A stretch of DNA of 64,000 nt from Polaribacter filamentus. GTDB lineage: Bacteria > Bacteroidota > Bacteroidia > Flavobacteriales > Flavobacteriaceae. Location of the stretch: contig NZ_MQUA01000013.1 of NCBI RefSeq assembly GCF_002943715.1, positions 489,001 through 553,000 of the forward strand. Direction: 5' to 3'. The position numbers were made by a program, and so were the translations under genes. Positions 28,301 to 36,792 of the stretch are shown here, piece by piece. Below the pieces are notes generated by a model that was not told where the DNA came from, did no database searches, and saw only the letters and a list, made by a program, of their open reading frames with translations. Every line of letters begins with the position of its first letter. Position 1 is the first letter of the stretch.

Positions 28301-28504
28301 TTAGGAAAACCAGGTTGGTTTATGTTACCAAATACGAAGGTAGGGGTTCGTGGTACATGGAGATCATTAGATCAAAATTCTCCAAGATATAGCCCTAATA
28401 TCGCAGAGGAATTTGCTACTTCACCAATTATTAGTCCTGTTGGGTTTCCTAATGGTTCAGAGTGGGAAATAAGAACTTACATTCATATTAATATTGGTAA
28501 ATAA
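25337..28504 (+). CDS. GH-A-clan beta-glycosidase fused to an outer-membrane-barrel-like C-terminus
   Basis: 1055 residues. The signal peptide ends at NGFAQA. Residues about 25-400 form a (beta/alpha)8 glycosidase domain (MVNGMNWDYVPIG, LKNMGVNTIRVYTG). The candidate acid/base is E168 in LLGNENNYG and the nucleophile E273 in ILFTEFGAD, the Asn-Glu/Glu spacing expected of clan GH-A. Residues about 440-1055 consist of alternating aromatic and polar strands (FGLAIERSFGDFKFNVGALW, YAQGAYMGLV) ending EWEIRTYIHINIG, which looks like a transmembrane beta-barrel or porin. I cannot name a GH family with certainty (GH2/GH5/GH72-like core). Placed first in the operon and likely surface-exposed, it may act on beta-glucan at the outer membrane. 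Confidence 0.65.
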   Translation: MSNIILKLSLFLFVLNGFAQADKVSVFSDEQGMKLVVNGRDFMVNGMNWDYVPIGENYAYSLWKQSDELIKAALDAEMSLLKNMGVNTIRVYTGMQPKWITYVYETYGIYTMLNHTFGRYGLTINGVWTPVTEYGDPKTKILLLSEVTAMAKEYKDIPGLLLFLLGNENNYGLFWAGAETEDFPEEEEKKKFIGESRGRPMYKLMNDAAIKMKSINNNLPIAICNGDLLFAEIIAEECKDVDIYGTNMYRGKSFTDAFERVKKELGMPILFTEFGADAFNAVSNEEDQKMQAFYMVENWKEIYQNAAGLGKAGNAIGGFTFQFSDGWWKYGQTKNLDVHDNNASWSNGGYYLDIKGSNNNMNEEWFGICAKGPTNSEGLYTLYPRAAYYALKEVHSINPLEKGNTAASILNHFSNINLMDGVLRARGDKATIGGNEKLKLSNLRAEFSTFNTGGSLITTPNTADSNLAGYPNQLGFDHMESYYIGVEGNPSPNMRANVNFNVLGNITENAIDEIFYENRGRDINVNTENGNVTLGDVNRVNVYNAEFEWSAKDFDLRGFYRTGHYHWADEGDFFGFYTEANYGPNLDIYGGEISGIEMDGKGVFKGLKAAFGPQLWWGANPTALLKYSRNFGNWGVTGIYHRDLNTDIKIDPETGRRVLDANQLRSGIIPAFPTERFGLAIERSFGDFKFNVGALWAGNPLNGSTFQDARGTSGNYIIYKDKINSRDNWGGKAKVTYQNGLFNWYAQGAYMGLVANGGADQTKTFTGWKLKDNGSGNQVNVLTGATYTFGDLQIAPNFLYQKPLIAAMPNDVTGTGRLRNVIDDPFAVRGNRETAGMEWLFSYDPTPGTWMYEWDNDRAEDAVFAMNLGFVYRHLPTTQDAHIGFLADRSFFAFPTAAPAEDLWEISSRVVSKVGPDFGFIGNFFYGNGQANGNDARLIKRFGGDVRMILNKLKVTAQAKFNDWGPFDYHKDFNLTFPTQLMLDLSTSLGKPGWFMLPNTKVGVRGTWRSLDQNSPRYSPNIAEEFATSPIISPVGFPNGSEWEIRTYIHINIGK

Positions 28505-28521
28505 TTTATAAAAGAGATATC

Positions 28522-29984
28522 ATGAATACAATAAAAACAAATATCTAAAATTAATATTTTTACTAATTTTAATTTTAACGCTTGCCAATTGTGAGAGAGA
28601 ACTTTCAGAAAATGTTGAGTTTACAACCTTCCCAACAACTGGAGATATATTTACAGATAATTTGGTTGGATTGGGGAGTAATTTTTATTTTCCTTATGGT
28701 CCAGATGCAAACAATCCAGTTGGGTCAAAACCAACAGCATGGTCAGTAGACACTAAAGAGGGACATGAAAGCGCATCTTCTATGCGTATTGATGTGCCAA
28801 AGGATACAGATCCCCTAGGAAATTATGCAGGTGCAATTTTAAGAATTGATGGCGAAGGGCGTGATTTATCAGGATATGACGCCTTAACTTTTTGGGCTAA
28901 GGGATCACAAACAGGAACTATTGGAGAAATAGGTTTTGGAGAAGATTTTGGTGATAATAAATATATAGCTACTATTAGGAATGTAGATTTATCTACAAAT
29001 TGGGTAAAGTATATAATTCCAATTCCAGACCCCTCTAAATTGATTAATGAAAGAGGAATGTTAAGATATGCAGTAGCAGGAATTAATGGTTTAGGTTTTA
29101 CTTTTTGGATAGATGATTTAAAGTTTGAAAAATTAGGAAATATTGGTCAGCCTCAACCAGCAATGGCAAATGGAAAAGATTTAGAGGAAGGTAACTTTGT
29201 AGGGAACTCTTTTAACTTGTCTGGTTACGGTTTGACACAAACATTTAATTTGTCTTCTGGATTAAATCAAACAATTATTGCTGCTCCAATGTATTTTGAC
29301 TTTGAGTCAAGTGATATAGAGGTAGTGAGAGTTAGTGAAACAGGTATTGTATCTATAGTTGGTCCTGGTACCGCAAAAATAACAGCTGCTATTGCTGGAG
29401 TTAAAGCGAAAGGGTCTTTAACAATTTCTGCTTCTGGCGCTTTTCCTCTTGCGCCTGCTCCTCAAGAAAGTGCTAGTAATGTAATTTCAGTATTTAGTGA
29501 TACCTACACGAATGTTCCTGTAGATTTTCACAATGGGTATTGGCAACCGTACCAAACAACATTAGGAGGGGAAACGATCATAGATGGTCAGAATATTTTA
29601 AATTACACCAACTTTAATTTTGTTGGAACGCAGCTTACAGAAGCGATAGATATTACAGCTATGACCCATTATAGTGTAGATCTTTTAATGTTAGAATTAC
29701 CAACAGACCTTCTTAATATAGATCTTTTAATTACACTTAGGTCTGCAGACGGTTCTTTTCAACAAAACCGTATTGGTTCAAATTATCAATTAGATTCAAG
29801 AGCTCCAATTGTGTACCCTGCATCTTCATTGGTTGCAAATGAATGGCAATCACTAAAGATTCCAATTAGGCCAACTTCAGAAACTGGATTAAATAAAGCA
29901 GCAATTAACATTATTATTATAGAAAATATAAAGTCTTCTCAGATAAAAACTTTTTATATGGATAATATGTATTTCTATAAGTAA
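28522..29984 (+). CDS. CBM-containing surface lipoprotein, frameshifted near start
   Basis: About 487 residues when one A is restored in the A-run 28533-28537. ATG 28522 then reads MNTIKNKYLKLIFLLI and a lipobox LANC. Without it the frame stops after eight codons. Domains: a CBM-like beta-sandwich (about residues 60-215, ending FTFWIDDLKFEK), a Big_2-like Ig domain (ending GVKAKGSLTIS), and a second sandwich ending IKTFYMDNMYFYK. No catalytic motif is seen. The likely role is cell-surface glycan binding. The gene lies 17 bases after the GH-A/barrel gene and 20 before GH16. Confidence 0.7.
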
Positions 29985-30004
29985 TAATATAAAAACAAGA
30001 AAAA

Positions 30005-30862
30005 ATGAACAAAACAAATAAAACCTTATTGGGTCAAAAAGTAGTTTTATTAAAAACGCTTCTTTTAGGAATCTTTTTTATAATGATTGCTTGTAATCCA
30101 GACGAAACACAAACCGTTGCAGAGTTTAAAAACCTTGTGTTGTCTGATGAATTTGATACAGATAATAGAATCAATGCGGATATCTGGACTTTTGATATTG
30201 GCACGGGTTCTAATGGATGGGGAAATAATGAAAAGCAATTTTACACAAATCGTATAGAAAATGTATCTGTACAGAATGGTATATTAATAATTAAGGCACT
30301 TAAAGAAGACTATAATAGTTCTGAATATACATCTAGTAAAATTTTAACCAAAGGTTTAAAAGAACAAGCTTATGGTCGTTTTGAAGCGCGCATTCAATTA
30401 CCAACAGGTCAAGGGATTTGGCCCGCTTTCTGGTTGTTAGGTGCTAATTGTGGCGATGGAACAGCAGATACAGAAGTATGGCCAAATTGTGGTGAAATAG
30501 ATATTATGGAATACCGAGGACAAGACCCAACAGTGGTTCATGGCAGTGTTCATGGTCCTGGTTATGCTGCGGGTAATGCGATTACTAAAAGTTATGCATT
30601 AGAAAACGATCGTTTCGATACAGGTTTTCACGTTTTTGGAATAGAGTGGGCTCCAGAATATATTAATTATTATGTGGATGATGTTTTATACAATCAAATT
30701 ACACGCCAACAGGTAGAAGAAAAAGGAACTTGGGTATTCGACCAACCTTTCTATATTATTATCAACTTAGCCGTAGGTGGAGATTTTGTAGGCGCACCAA
30801 ATGAAGAAACTGTTTTTCCACAAACAATGTTAATAGATTACGTAAGAGTTTATAACAAATAA
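30005..30862 (+). CDS. GH16 endo-beta-1,3-glucanase (laminarinase-type) lipoprotein
   Basis: 285 residues. The lipobox is in FIMIACNPD. The GH16 fold follows, with EARIQLPTGQGIWPAFWLLG before the catalytic motif GEIDIMEYRG: nucleophile E164, D166, acid/base E169. The extra Met in ExDxxE is typical of laminarinases rather than lichenases or carrageenases. SVHGPGY and WAPEYINYYVDD are standard GH16_3 features. It is a cell-surface or periplasmic endo-enzyme for beta-1,3(-1,4)-glucan with no extra CBM. It sits between two glycan-binding lipoproteins in the operon. Confidence 0.92.
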   Translation: MNKTNKTLLGQKVVLLKTLLLGIFFIMIACNPDETQTVAEFKNLVLSDEFDTDNRINADIWTFDIGTGSNGWGNNEKQFYTNRIENVSVQNGILIIKALKEDYNSSEYTSSKILTKGLKEQAYGRFEARIQLPTGQGIWPAFWLLGANCGDGTADTEVWPNCGEIDIMEYRGQDPTVVHGSVHGPGYAAGNAITKSYALENDRFDTGFHVFGIEWAPEYINYYVDDVLYNQITRQQVEEKGTWVFDQPFYIIINLAVGGDFVGAPNEETVFPQTMLIDYVRVYNK

Positions 30863-30903
30863 TAAATATTTACAAACAAACAAACAAACATAAAATTATA
30901 ATT

Positions 30904-32997
30904 ATGAAATTAGTATTAAAAAACAGTAAACTTATTGCTTTCTTTTTGATGGCAATAATATATGTAGGTTGTTCTGAAGACGTTGTTGAACTCCCTAAAA
31001 TGACTGCAGGCTTTACCTATACTTTAAATGAAAATAAAGGTACGGTAGAATTTATTAATATTTCTGAGAATGCAACTACCTATTCTTGGGACTTTGGAGA
31101 TGAAATACCCGTGGTACCTGCATCTACTTCTTTAGAAGTTAATCCTATTAAAAGCTATATGAACGGTACGTACACCGTTATATTAAAAGCAATGAACGCT
31201 GCGGGAGCAATTTCTTATTTTGAAGATATTATTGTTATAAATATGCCGTTACCTTTGGGTTTACCCATGACTTTTGACAACGATAATGTAAATTATAGTG
31301 CAACAGCTTTCGATGGTGTAGCCTATGAGGTAGTAGAGAACCCTGCACCAGGAGGATCTAATGATGTAGCGTCTATGGTAGCATCTATTACCAATAGCGG
31401 GGCAGCTTATGAAGGCCTGTTTTTTGAATTACAAACCGTAATTGATTTAACAACAAACAATACGATTAGAATGAATTTCTGGTCGGATGCAGCAGTAAGT
31501 ATTTTATTAAAATTAGAGCAAGGAACTGCTTTCAAAGAAGTTCCGGTAAACCATACAGGATCTGGATGGGAAGAGCTGCAATTTACCTTTACCACTAGTG
31601 CTAGCTATTCTAAACTAGTTGTTTTTGTAGACCCTACTGGTACTAAAGGAGGAACTTTTTACATGGACGATATTGTGCAAGTATCTTTAGGAGATGCACC
31701 CGTGATCACATTAATTGGAGACGCAAGTATTAGGTTAGCACAAGGAGATCCGTATACAGAACAAGGAGCAACTGCTTCAGATACCGAAGATGGTGATGTT
31801 ACAAGTACTATTGTAATTGGTGGTGATACTGTAGATACGAATACTTTAGGAACTTATGCAGTAACTTATATGGTTATAGATTCAGATGGTAATACAACTG
31901 TTACAGCTAGAAATGTACAAGTAATTGCACCAGGTGTTTGTGATGTAGACGAAGCACAATCAGTTAGCGCAGCTGATTTAAATGTTACCATGGCTTCTGC
32001 AGTTACAATAATAGAAGATGGAGCGACTTTTCAAATTATAGACAACCCAGATTTTGACAACGCAATAAATACTTCTTGTAAAGTTGGAAAGGTTACAAAG
32101 CAAGGGGTTGCTGCTTGGGATAATATTCAGTTAAACCTAAATGCTAAGTTAGATTTTAACTCAAATTCAGGATTAAAAATTAAAGTGTGGTCTGCAAGAC
32201 CAAACACAGCTGTTTTGATAAAGTTAGAGGAAATTGGAAATCAAGGAAATAGTAAAGAGATAGGTACAATGACTACTTCGGTTACTAGTGGGTGGGAAGA
32301 GTTAACATATGCTGTTGGTAGCGGAGAAAGTAATAAGTTTAATAAGGTTGTTATTTTCTTTGATTTAAATGCAAACAATACAAGCACGTATTATTTTGAT
32401 GATTTGAAGCTGTATGGCGATGGTTCTGGAACTGGAACTGGTGGCGGCGGTAATACTATTGGCGGTGGAGACGGTTGTGCAGGTACCACTACGTGTCCTG
32501 CCGCTCCTGCTGGTGAATTATTATTTAATGGTAATTTTGAGGCTTGTGATTGTGATTGGCAATTATTAGATGCAGTCGGTTCTACGATTTCAACTTCAAT
32601 TAACAATGGTGGTTCTAAGTCAGGTCAAATTCAAGGAAGAGCAGGAGTCGCTGTTGGTTTAAAGCAAGAAAGGTTAGGAGTTGGTACCATTCAACCAAAT
32701 ACAACATACACTGTTACGTATGATATTAAAGCATCTGGTGCTTTTGGAGAAGGTGGTGTGTTTAAAGCATTTACTTTTTCTGAACCAGCCGAAGGTACAA
32801 ATTCAGGAGCAACACTGCACACTTTGACAGCCGCTACAACGAGTATGTCTTCAAATTGGGAACGTAAATCATATGAATTTACAACACCAGCCGGTGCCGC
32901 GCAAGTAGCAGGAGGGCTCTCCTTCTTAATAGAAATTGTAAACAGTACAGCGAATGCTACTATAAACATCGATAATGTAGTTTTAAAAATAAAATAA
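30904..32997 (+). CDS. PKD/CBM multidomain surface glycan-binding lipoprotein
   Basis: 697 residues. Lipobox IIYVGCSED, then a PKD domain (TYSWDFGD near residue 60). Next is a CBM-like sandwich (about 115-255, ending GGTFYMDDI) and a DUF5011/HYR-type Ig domain (DTEDGDVTSTIVI, GTYAVTYMVIDSDGNT). A second CBM-like sandwich (about 345-505, ending TYYFDDLKLYG) and a Gly/Thr-rich flexible linker follow. Last is a CBM4/9-type module (LLFNGNFEACDCDWQL ... INIDNVVLKIK). No catalytic residues are recognised. The string of binding modules on a lipid anchor fits an SGBP that holds laminarin at the surface. Confidence 0.78.
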   Translation: MKLVLKNSKLIAFFLMAIIYVGCSEDVVELPKMTAGFTYTLNENKGTVEFINISENATTYSWDFGDEIPVVPASTSLEVNPIKSYMNGTYTVILKAMNAAGAISYFEDIIVINMPLPLGLPMTFDNDNVNYSATAFDGVAYEVVENPAPGGSNDVASMVASITNSGAAYEGLFFELQTVIDLTTNNTIRMNFWSDAAVSILLKLEQGTAFKEVPVNHTGSGWEELQFTFTTSASYSKLVVFVDPTGTKGGTFYMDDIVQVSLGDAPVITLIGDASIRLAQGDPYTEQGATASDTEDGDVTSTIVIGGDTVDTNTLGTYAVTYMVIDSDGNTTVTARNVQVIAPGVCDVDEAQSVSAADLNVTMASAVTIIEDGATFQIIDNPDFDNAINTSCKVGKVTKQGVAAWDNIQLNLNAKLDFNSNSGLKIKVWSARPNTAVLIKLEEIGNQGNSKEIGTMTTSVTSGWEELTYAVGSGESNKFNKVVIFFDLNANNTSTYYFDDLKLYGDGSGTGTGGGGNTIGGGDGCAGTTTCPAAPAGELLFNGNFEACDCDWQLLDAVGSTISTSINNGGSKSGQIQGRAGVAVGLKQERLGVGTIQPNTTYTVTYDIKASGAFGEGGVFKAFTFSEPAEGTNSGATLHTLTAATTSMSSNWERKSYEFTTPAGAAQVAGGLSFLIEIVNSTANATINIDNVVLKIK

Positions 32998-33003
32998 ATT
33001 CAG

Positions 33004-33057
33004 AGCAATAAATAGCTTGAGTACATATTAAATACTCGAGCTACTTAAGGTATTGCT
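33004..33057 (+). other. Long intercistronic stem-loop
   Basis: Nested inverted repeats: AGCAATA (33004) with TATTGCT (33051), and TAGCTTGAGTA (33013) with TACTCGAGCTA (33033, one G-U pair). There is no T-run, so it is more likely an mRNA-stability or processing element than a terminator. Confidence 0.6.
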
Positions 33058-33126
33058 ATCTTAAAAGGGGGGCTATATTGTTTTTAGAGAAAAGTACAAT
33101 TTTAAAGTCTTGAGTTTAAAAAGCTT

Positions 33127-33170
33127 TGCATAAAAAGTACGTATAATTGGTTATATGTGCTTTTTATGCA
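33127..33170 (+). other. Second intercistronic stem-loop
   Basis: TGCATAAAAAGTAC pairs with GTGCTTTTTATGCA over 14 bp (one G-U), with a 16-nt loop. It lies in the 304-bp gap before the phosphorylase gene. The gap holds no reading frame; a small CCTCT/AGAGG hairpin also lies at its 3' end. Confidence 0.6.
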
Positions 33171-33301
33171 TATCCTTTAAAAGTAAAATAAAAGTCTTTT
33201 GCAATAGAAGAAGACAAAAAAAATAAGATGAATTTTTAAAAAGATTCACAAGTAATTAAATTTTAATAACAAGCCTCTTTTAAATTTTAGAGGTATATAG
33301 A

Positions 33302-36300
33302 ATGCCAATTTTAATGACAAAAAAAACTATTTTTTTAGGAAAAAATAAAGCAGATTTTCAATCTCAAGAAGTGAAAGGTGAAATGATTCATTTTGAAAAT
33401 GAAACGTATTATAAAATTGCCAACAGTGATGAAATGAGGCCTTTTTTTATGAGTTTAGTTTCAGATTCTAACCATTGGATGTTTATTTCAAGTAATGGAG
33501 GTCTTACTGCAGGTAGAAAAAACAGTGAGTATTCATTGTTTCCGTATTATACAGATGACAAAATTACAGAAGCTGCCGATGTTACAGGAAGTAAATCTAT
33601 TTTTCAAGTTTTAAAAAACGGAAATATTTATTTATGGGAGCCTTTTTCACAAAGACAAATTGGCTTGTATGAAACAAAACAAAATTTATATAAAAACAGT
33701 TTTGGAAACAAAGTCGTTTTTGAGGAAGTAAATGAAGATTTAGGAATTACTTTTAGATATCAGTGGAGCTCTTCTGATATCTTTGGTTTTGTTAAAAAAT
33801 CTACTTTAATAAACAATTCATCAGAAAAAGTACAAGTTACCTTTTTAGATGGATTACAGAATATTCTTCCTTCAGACGTTGATACAGATTTACAAAACTC
33901 TAGAAGTAATCTAGTGGATGCATATAAGAAAAGTGAATTACAACTTCCATCTGGTTTGGGAGTATATGCTTTAAGTGCTATAATCGTCGACAAAGCAGAG
34001 CCTAGTGAGGCTTTAAAAGCAAATATTGTATGGTCTTTAGGTATTGAAAACCCAACATATTTGCTATCATCATTACAATTAGATAACTTTAGAAGAGGAA
34101 AAGACATACATCAAGAAGTAGATGTAAAAGCAGAAAAAGGAGCTTTCTTTATTAGCACCGATATAACCTTAGATTCAAATGAAACGAAGGAATGGCGTTT
34201 TGTTGCGAATGTAAATCAAACAATTGTAGATATTCAACGTATTGCGAAAGCCATTGTAAATGATAAAAATTTAGCTAAAAGTATTCAAGAAGATATTCAA
34301 TTAGGAACTAAAAAGTTAATTGCTTTAACGGGAGCTGCAGATGGCTTGCAAGTAACAAACGACCCTTTAGTAAATACAAGACACTTTGCAAATACACTTT
34401 TTAACTTAATGAGAGGTGGTACTTTTGATGACGACTACAATATTGAAAAGCAAGATTTTATAAAATACATTGCAAAGGCAAACAAAAAAGTAATTAAAAA
34501 GAAAGAAGCCTTGTTAAATGATTTACCAGAATTATTTAAATTGAACACCATTCTTGAGATTGCAGAGAAAGATGAAGATCAAAACTTTAAAAGACTTTGT
34601 TTTGAGTATTTACCATTAAAGTTTAGCAGAAGACACGGAGATCCAAGTAGGCCTTGGAACAAGTTTTCGATCAATACAAAAAATGAAATAGACGGTTCTA
34701 AAATTTTAGATTATGAAGGAAACTGGCGTGATATTTTCCAAAACTGGGAAACATTAGCACATTCATATCCTGCCTTTATAGAAAGTATGATTCATAAGTT
34801 TTTGAATGCAACTACTTTTGATGGTTACAATCCTTATAGAGTTACAAAAGATGGTTTTGATTGGGAAATTATAGAAGAAAATGATCCTTGGTCTTATATT
34901 GGATATTGGGGAGATCATCAAATAATTTACTTATTAAAGTTCTTAGAATTTATAGAAAATCATTATCCAAATCAATTAGAAAAAAGATTTTCTGAAGATA
35001 TTTTTGTGTATGCAAATGTGCCTTATAAGGTAAAAGATTACCAAAGTATTTTAGCTAATTCTAAAGATACTATTGAATTTGATCACGAGTTGGATGCTAA
35101 AATTCATCAAAAGAAAGAAGAATTAGGATCAGATGGTGCATTGTTAAGGGATGAAAATTTCTTTATATATAAAGTAAACTTAATAGAAAAATTATTAGCA
35201 ACTGTTTTAGCGAAGGTTTCTAACTTTATTCCTGAGGGCGGAATTTGGATGAATACGCAACGTCCGGAATGGAATGATGCAAACAACGCTTTAGTGGGTA
35301 ATGGTGTTTCTATGGTAACGCTAAATTATTTAAATAGGTTCATAAAATTCTTTGAAAATTTGGTTGAAAAATCTGCAACGGAAGAAGTTGAAATTTCATC
35401 GGAATTAGCAACGTTTTTCAATGAGGTAGTAGTAACTTTTAAACAAAACAAAAATATCCTTTTGGGTGCTGTTTCAGACATTGATAGAAAAACTGTTTTA
35501 GATGGTTTAGGGGAGGCAGGAAGTGTGTATAGATCTACAATTTATGGAAATGGTTTCTCTAGCGAAAGAAGTACGATTACAAAAACAGAATTATTAGCCT
35601 TCTTTTCAATTACAAAAGAGTATTTAGAGCATACAATTAAAGCAAACAAACGTTCAGATAATTTATACCATGCGTATAATTTAATGACTATAGAAAATGA
35701 TACGGAAGTATCTATTTCTTATTTACCAGAAATGTTAGAAGGGCAAGTAGCTGTTTTAAGTGCAAGTTATTTATCCTCTAAAGAAGCTTTAAACGTTTTA
35801 GACGGTATGAAGGCAAGCGCTTTGTTCAGAGAAGATCAATACAGTTATATTTTATATCCAAATAAAGAATTGGCACGCTTTGATGAGAAAAATGTGATAG
35901 CTAGTAAGGCAGTAGCAAACTCTCAATTATTAACAAAGCTTGTTATTGACGGCAATACGCAAATAATCAACCAAGACGTTTCAGGGAAATATCACTTTAA
36001 TGCCAACTTTAACAATGCAAAAAGCTTAAAAGAAGCTTTTGAAGAATTGCCTGAGGGGTATGCAGCTTTAATAGAAACGGAATCAAAATTAGTATTACAT
36101 ATTTTTGAAGAGGTTTTTAATCATAAGGCATTTACAGGACGTTCTGGAACTTTCTTTGGGTATGAAGGTTTAGGCTCTATATACTGGCACATGGTTTCAA
36201 AGTTGTTAGTAGCAGTGCAAGAAAATTGTTTAATAGCGGTTCAAAATAATGAAAGTGATGTTCTAATAGGAAAGCTTTTTGACCATTATTATGAGATTCA

Positions 36301-36772
36301 AGCGGGTATTGGTGTGCATAAATCTCCAGAATTATATGGTGCGTTTCCAACAGACCCATATTCACATACACCAGGAGGAAAAGGAGCACAACAGCCAGGA
36401 ATGACAGGTCAAGTGAAAGAGGATGTGCTAAGTAGAATAGGAGAGCTTGGTGTTTTTGTAAGAGCAGGTAAAATTATTTTTAATCCAAAATTATTAAGAG
36501 CAACTGAGTTTTTAAAGACTCCTAAAACTTTTAAATATACAGCAATTAGTAAAGAAGATAAAATAATTGAGTTAGCCAAAGGTTCTCTTGGTTTTACTTA
36601 TTGCCAAATACCGGTTGTTTATAAAAACACTGCATTACAAGGTGTTAAAATATTTTATACTGATGGAAGTGTAAAAGAAATAAAAGACCTAATTCTTGAC
36701 GAAAGTACTTCAAAATTAGTTTTTGAAAGAACAGGAATAGTAACTAAAATTGAAGTTTCTGTAAAGAAGTAA
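33302..36772 (+). CDS. GH149-type beta-1,3-oligoglucan phosphorylase
   Basis: 1156 residues and no signal peptide, so cytoplasmic. The layout resembles GH94-related phosphorylases: an N-terminal beta-sandwich (about 1-310), then an (alpha/alpha)6 barrel with RRHGDPSRPWNKFSI and GYWGDHQIIYLLKF (candidate general acid D538) and GGIWMNTQRPEWNDANNAL. The length of about 1,100 residues and this context fit GH149, or the related GH161; both phosphorolyse beta-1,3-glucan oligosaccharides to glucose-1-phosphate. It would process what the GPH symporter imports. The start may be M1 (33302) or M5 (33314). GH149 versus GH161 needs a profile search. Confidence 0.75.
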   Translation: MPILMTKKTIFLGKNKADFQSQEVKGEMIHFENETYYKIANSDEMRPFFMSLVSDSNHWMFISSNGGLTAGRKNSEYSLFPYYTDDKITEAADVTGSKSIFQVLKNGNIYLWEPFSQRQIGLYETKQNLYKNSFGNKVVFEEVNEDLGITFRYQWSSSDIFGFVKKSTLINNSSEKVQVTFLDGLQNILPSDVDTDLQNSRSNLVDAYKKSELQLPSGLGVYALSAIIVDKAEPSEALKANIVWSLGIENPTYLLSSLQLDNFRRGKDIHQEVDVKAEKGAFFISTDITLDSNETKEWRFVANVNQTIVDIQRIAKAIVNDKNLAKSIQEDIQLGTKKLIALTGAADGLQVTNDPLVNTRHFANTLFNLMRGGTFDDDYNIEKQDFIKYIAKANKKVIKKKEALLNDLPELFKLNTILEIAEKDEDQNFKRLCFEYLPLKFSRRHGDPSRPWNKFSINTKNEIDGSKILDYEGNWRDIFQNWETLAHSYPAFIESMIHKFLNATTFDGYNPYRVTKDGFDWEIIEENDPWSYIGYWGDHQIIYLLKFLEFIENHYPNQLEKRFSEDIFVYANVPYKVKDYQSILANSKDTIEFDHELDAKIHQKKEELGSDGALLRDENFFIYKVNLIEKLLATVLAKVSNFIPEGGIWMNTQRPEWNDANNALVGNGVSMVTLNYLNRFIKFFENLVEKSATEEVEISSELATFFNEVVVTFKQNKNILLGAVSDIDRKTVLDGLGEAGSVYRSTIYGNGFSSERSTITKTELLAFFSITKEYLEHTIKANKRSDNLYHAYNLMTIENDTEVSISYLPEMLEGQVAVLSASYLSSKEALNVLDGMKASALFREDQYSYILYPNKELARFDEKNVIASKAVANSQLLTKLVIDGNTQIINQDVSGKYHFNANFNNAKSLKEAFEELPEGYAALIETESKLVLHIFEEVFNHKAFTGRSGTFFGYEGLGSIYWHMVSKLLVAVQENCLIAVQNNESDVLIGKLFDHYYEIQAGIGVHKSPELYGAFPTDPYSHTPGGKGAQQPGMTGQVKEDVLSRIGELGVFVRAGKIIFNPKLLRATEFLKTPKTFKYTAISKEDKIIELAKGSLGFTYCQIPVVYKNTALQGVKIFYTDGSVKEIKDLILDESTSKLVFERTGIVTKIEVSVKK

Positions 36773-36792
36773 GTATTCATTCAAAATTAAAC

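Noticed and set aside
32391..32606. Minus-strand Pro-rich frame opposite the Gly-rich linker
   Set aside because: Antisense of a GGT/GGC linker; no start context or family.
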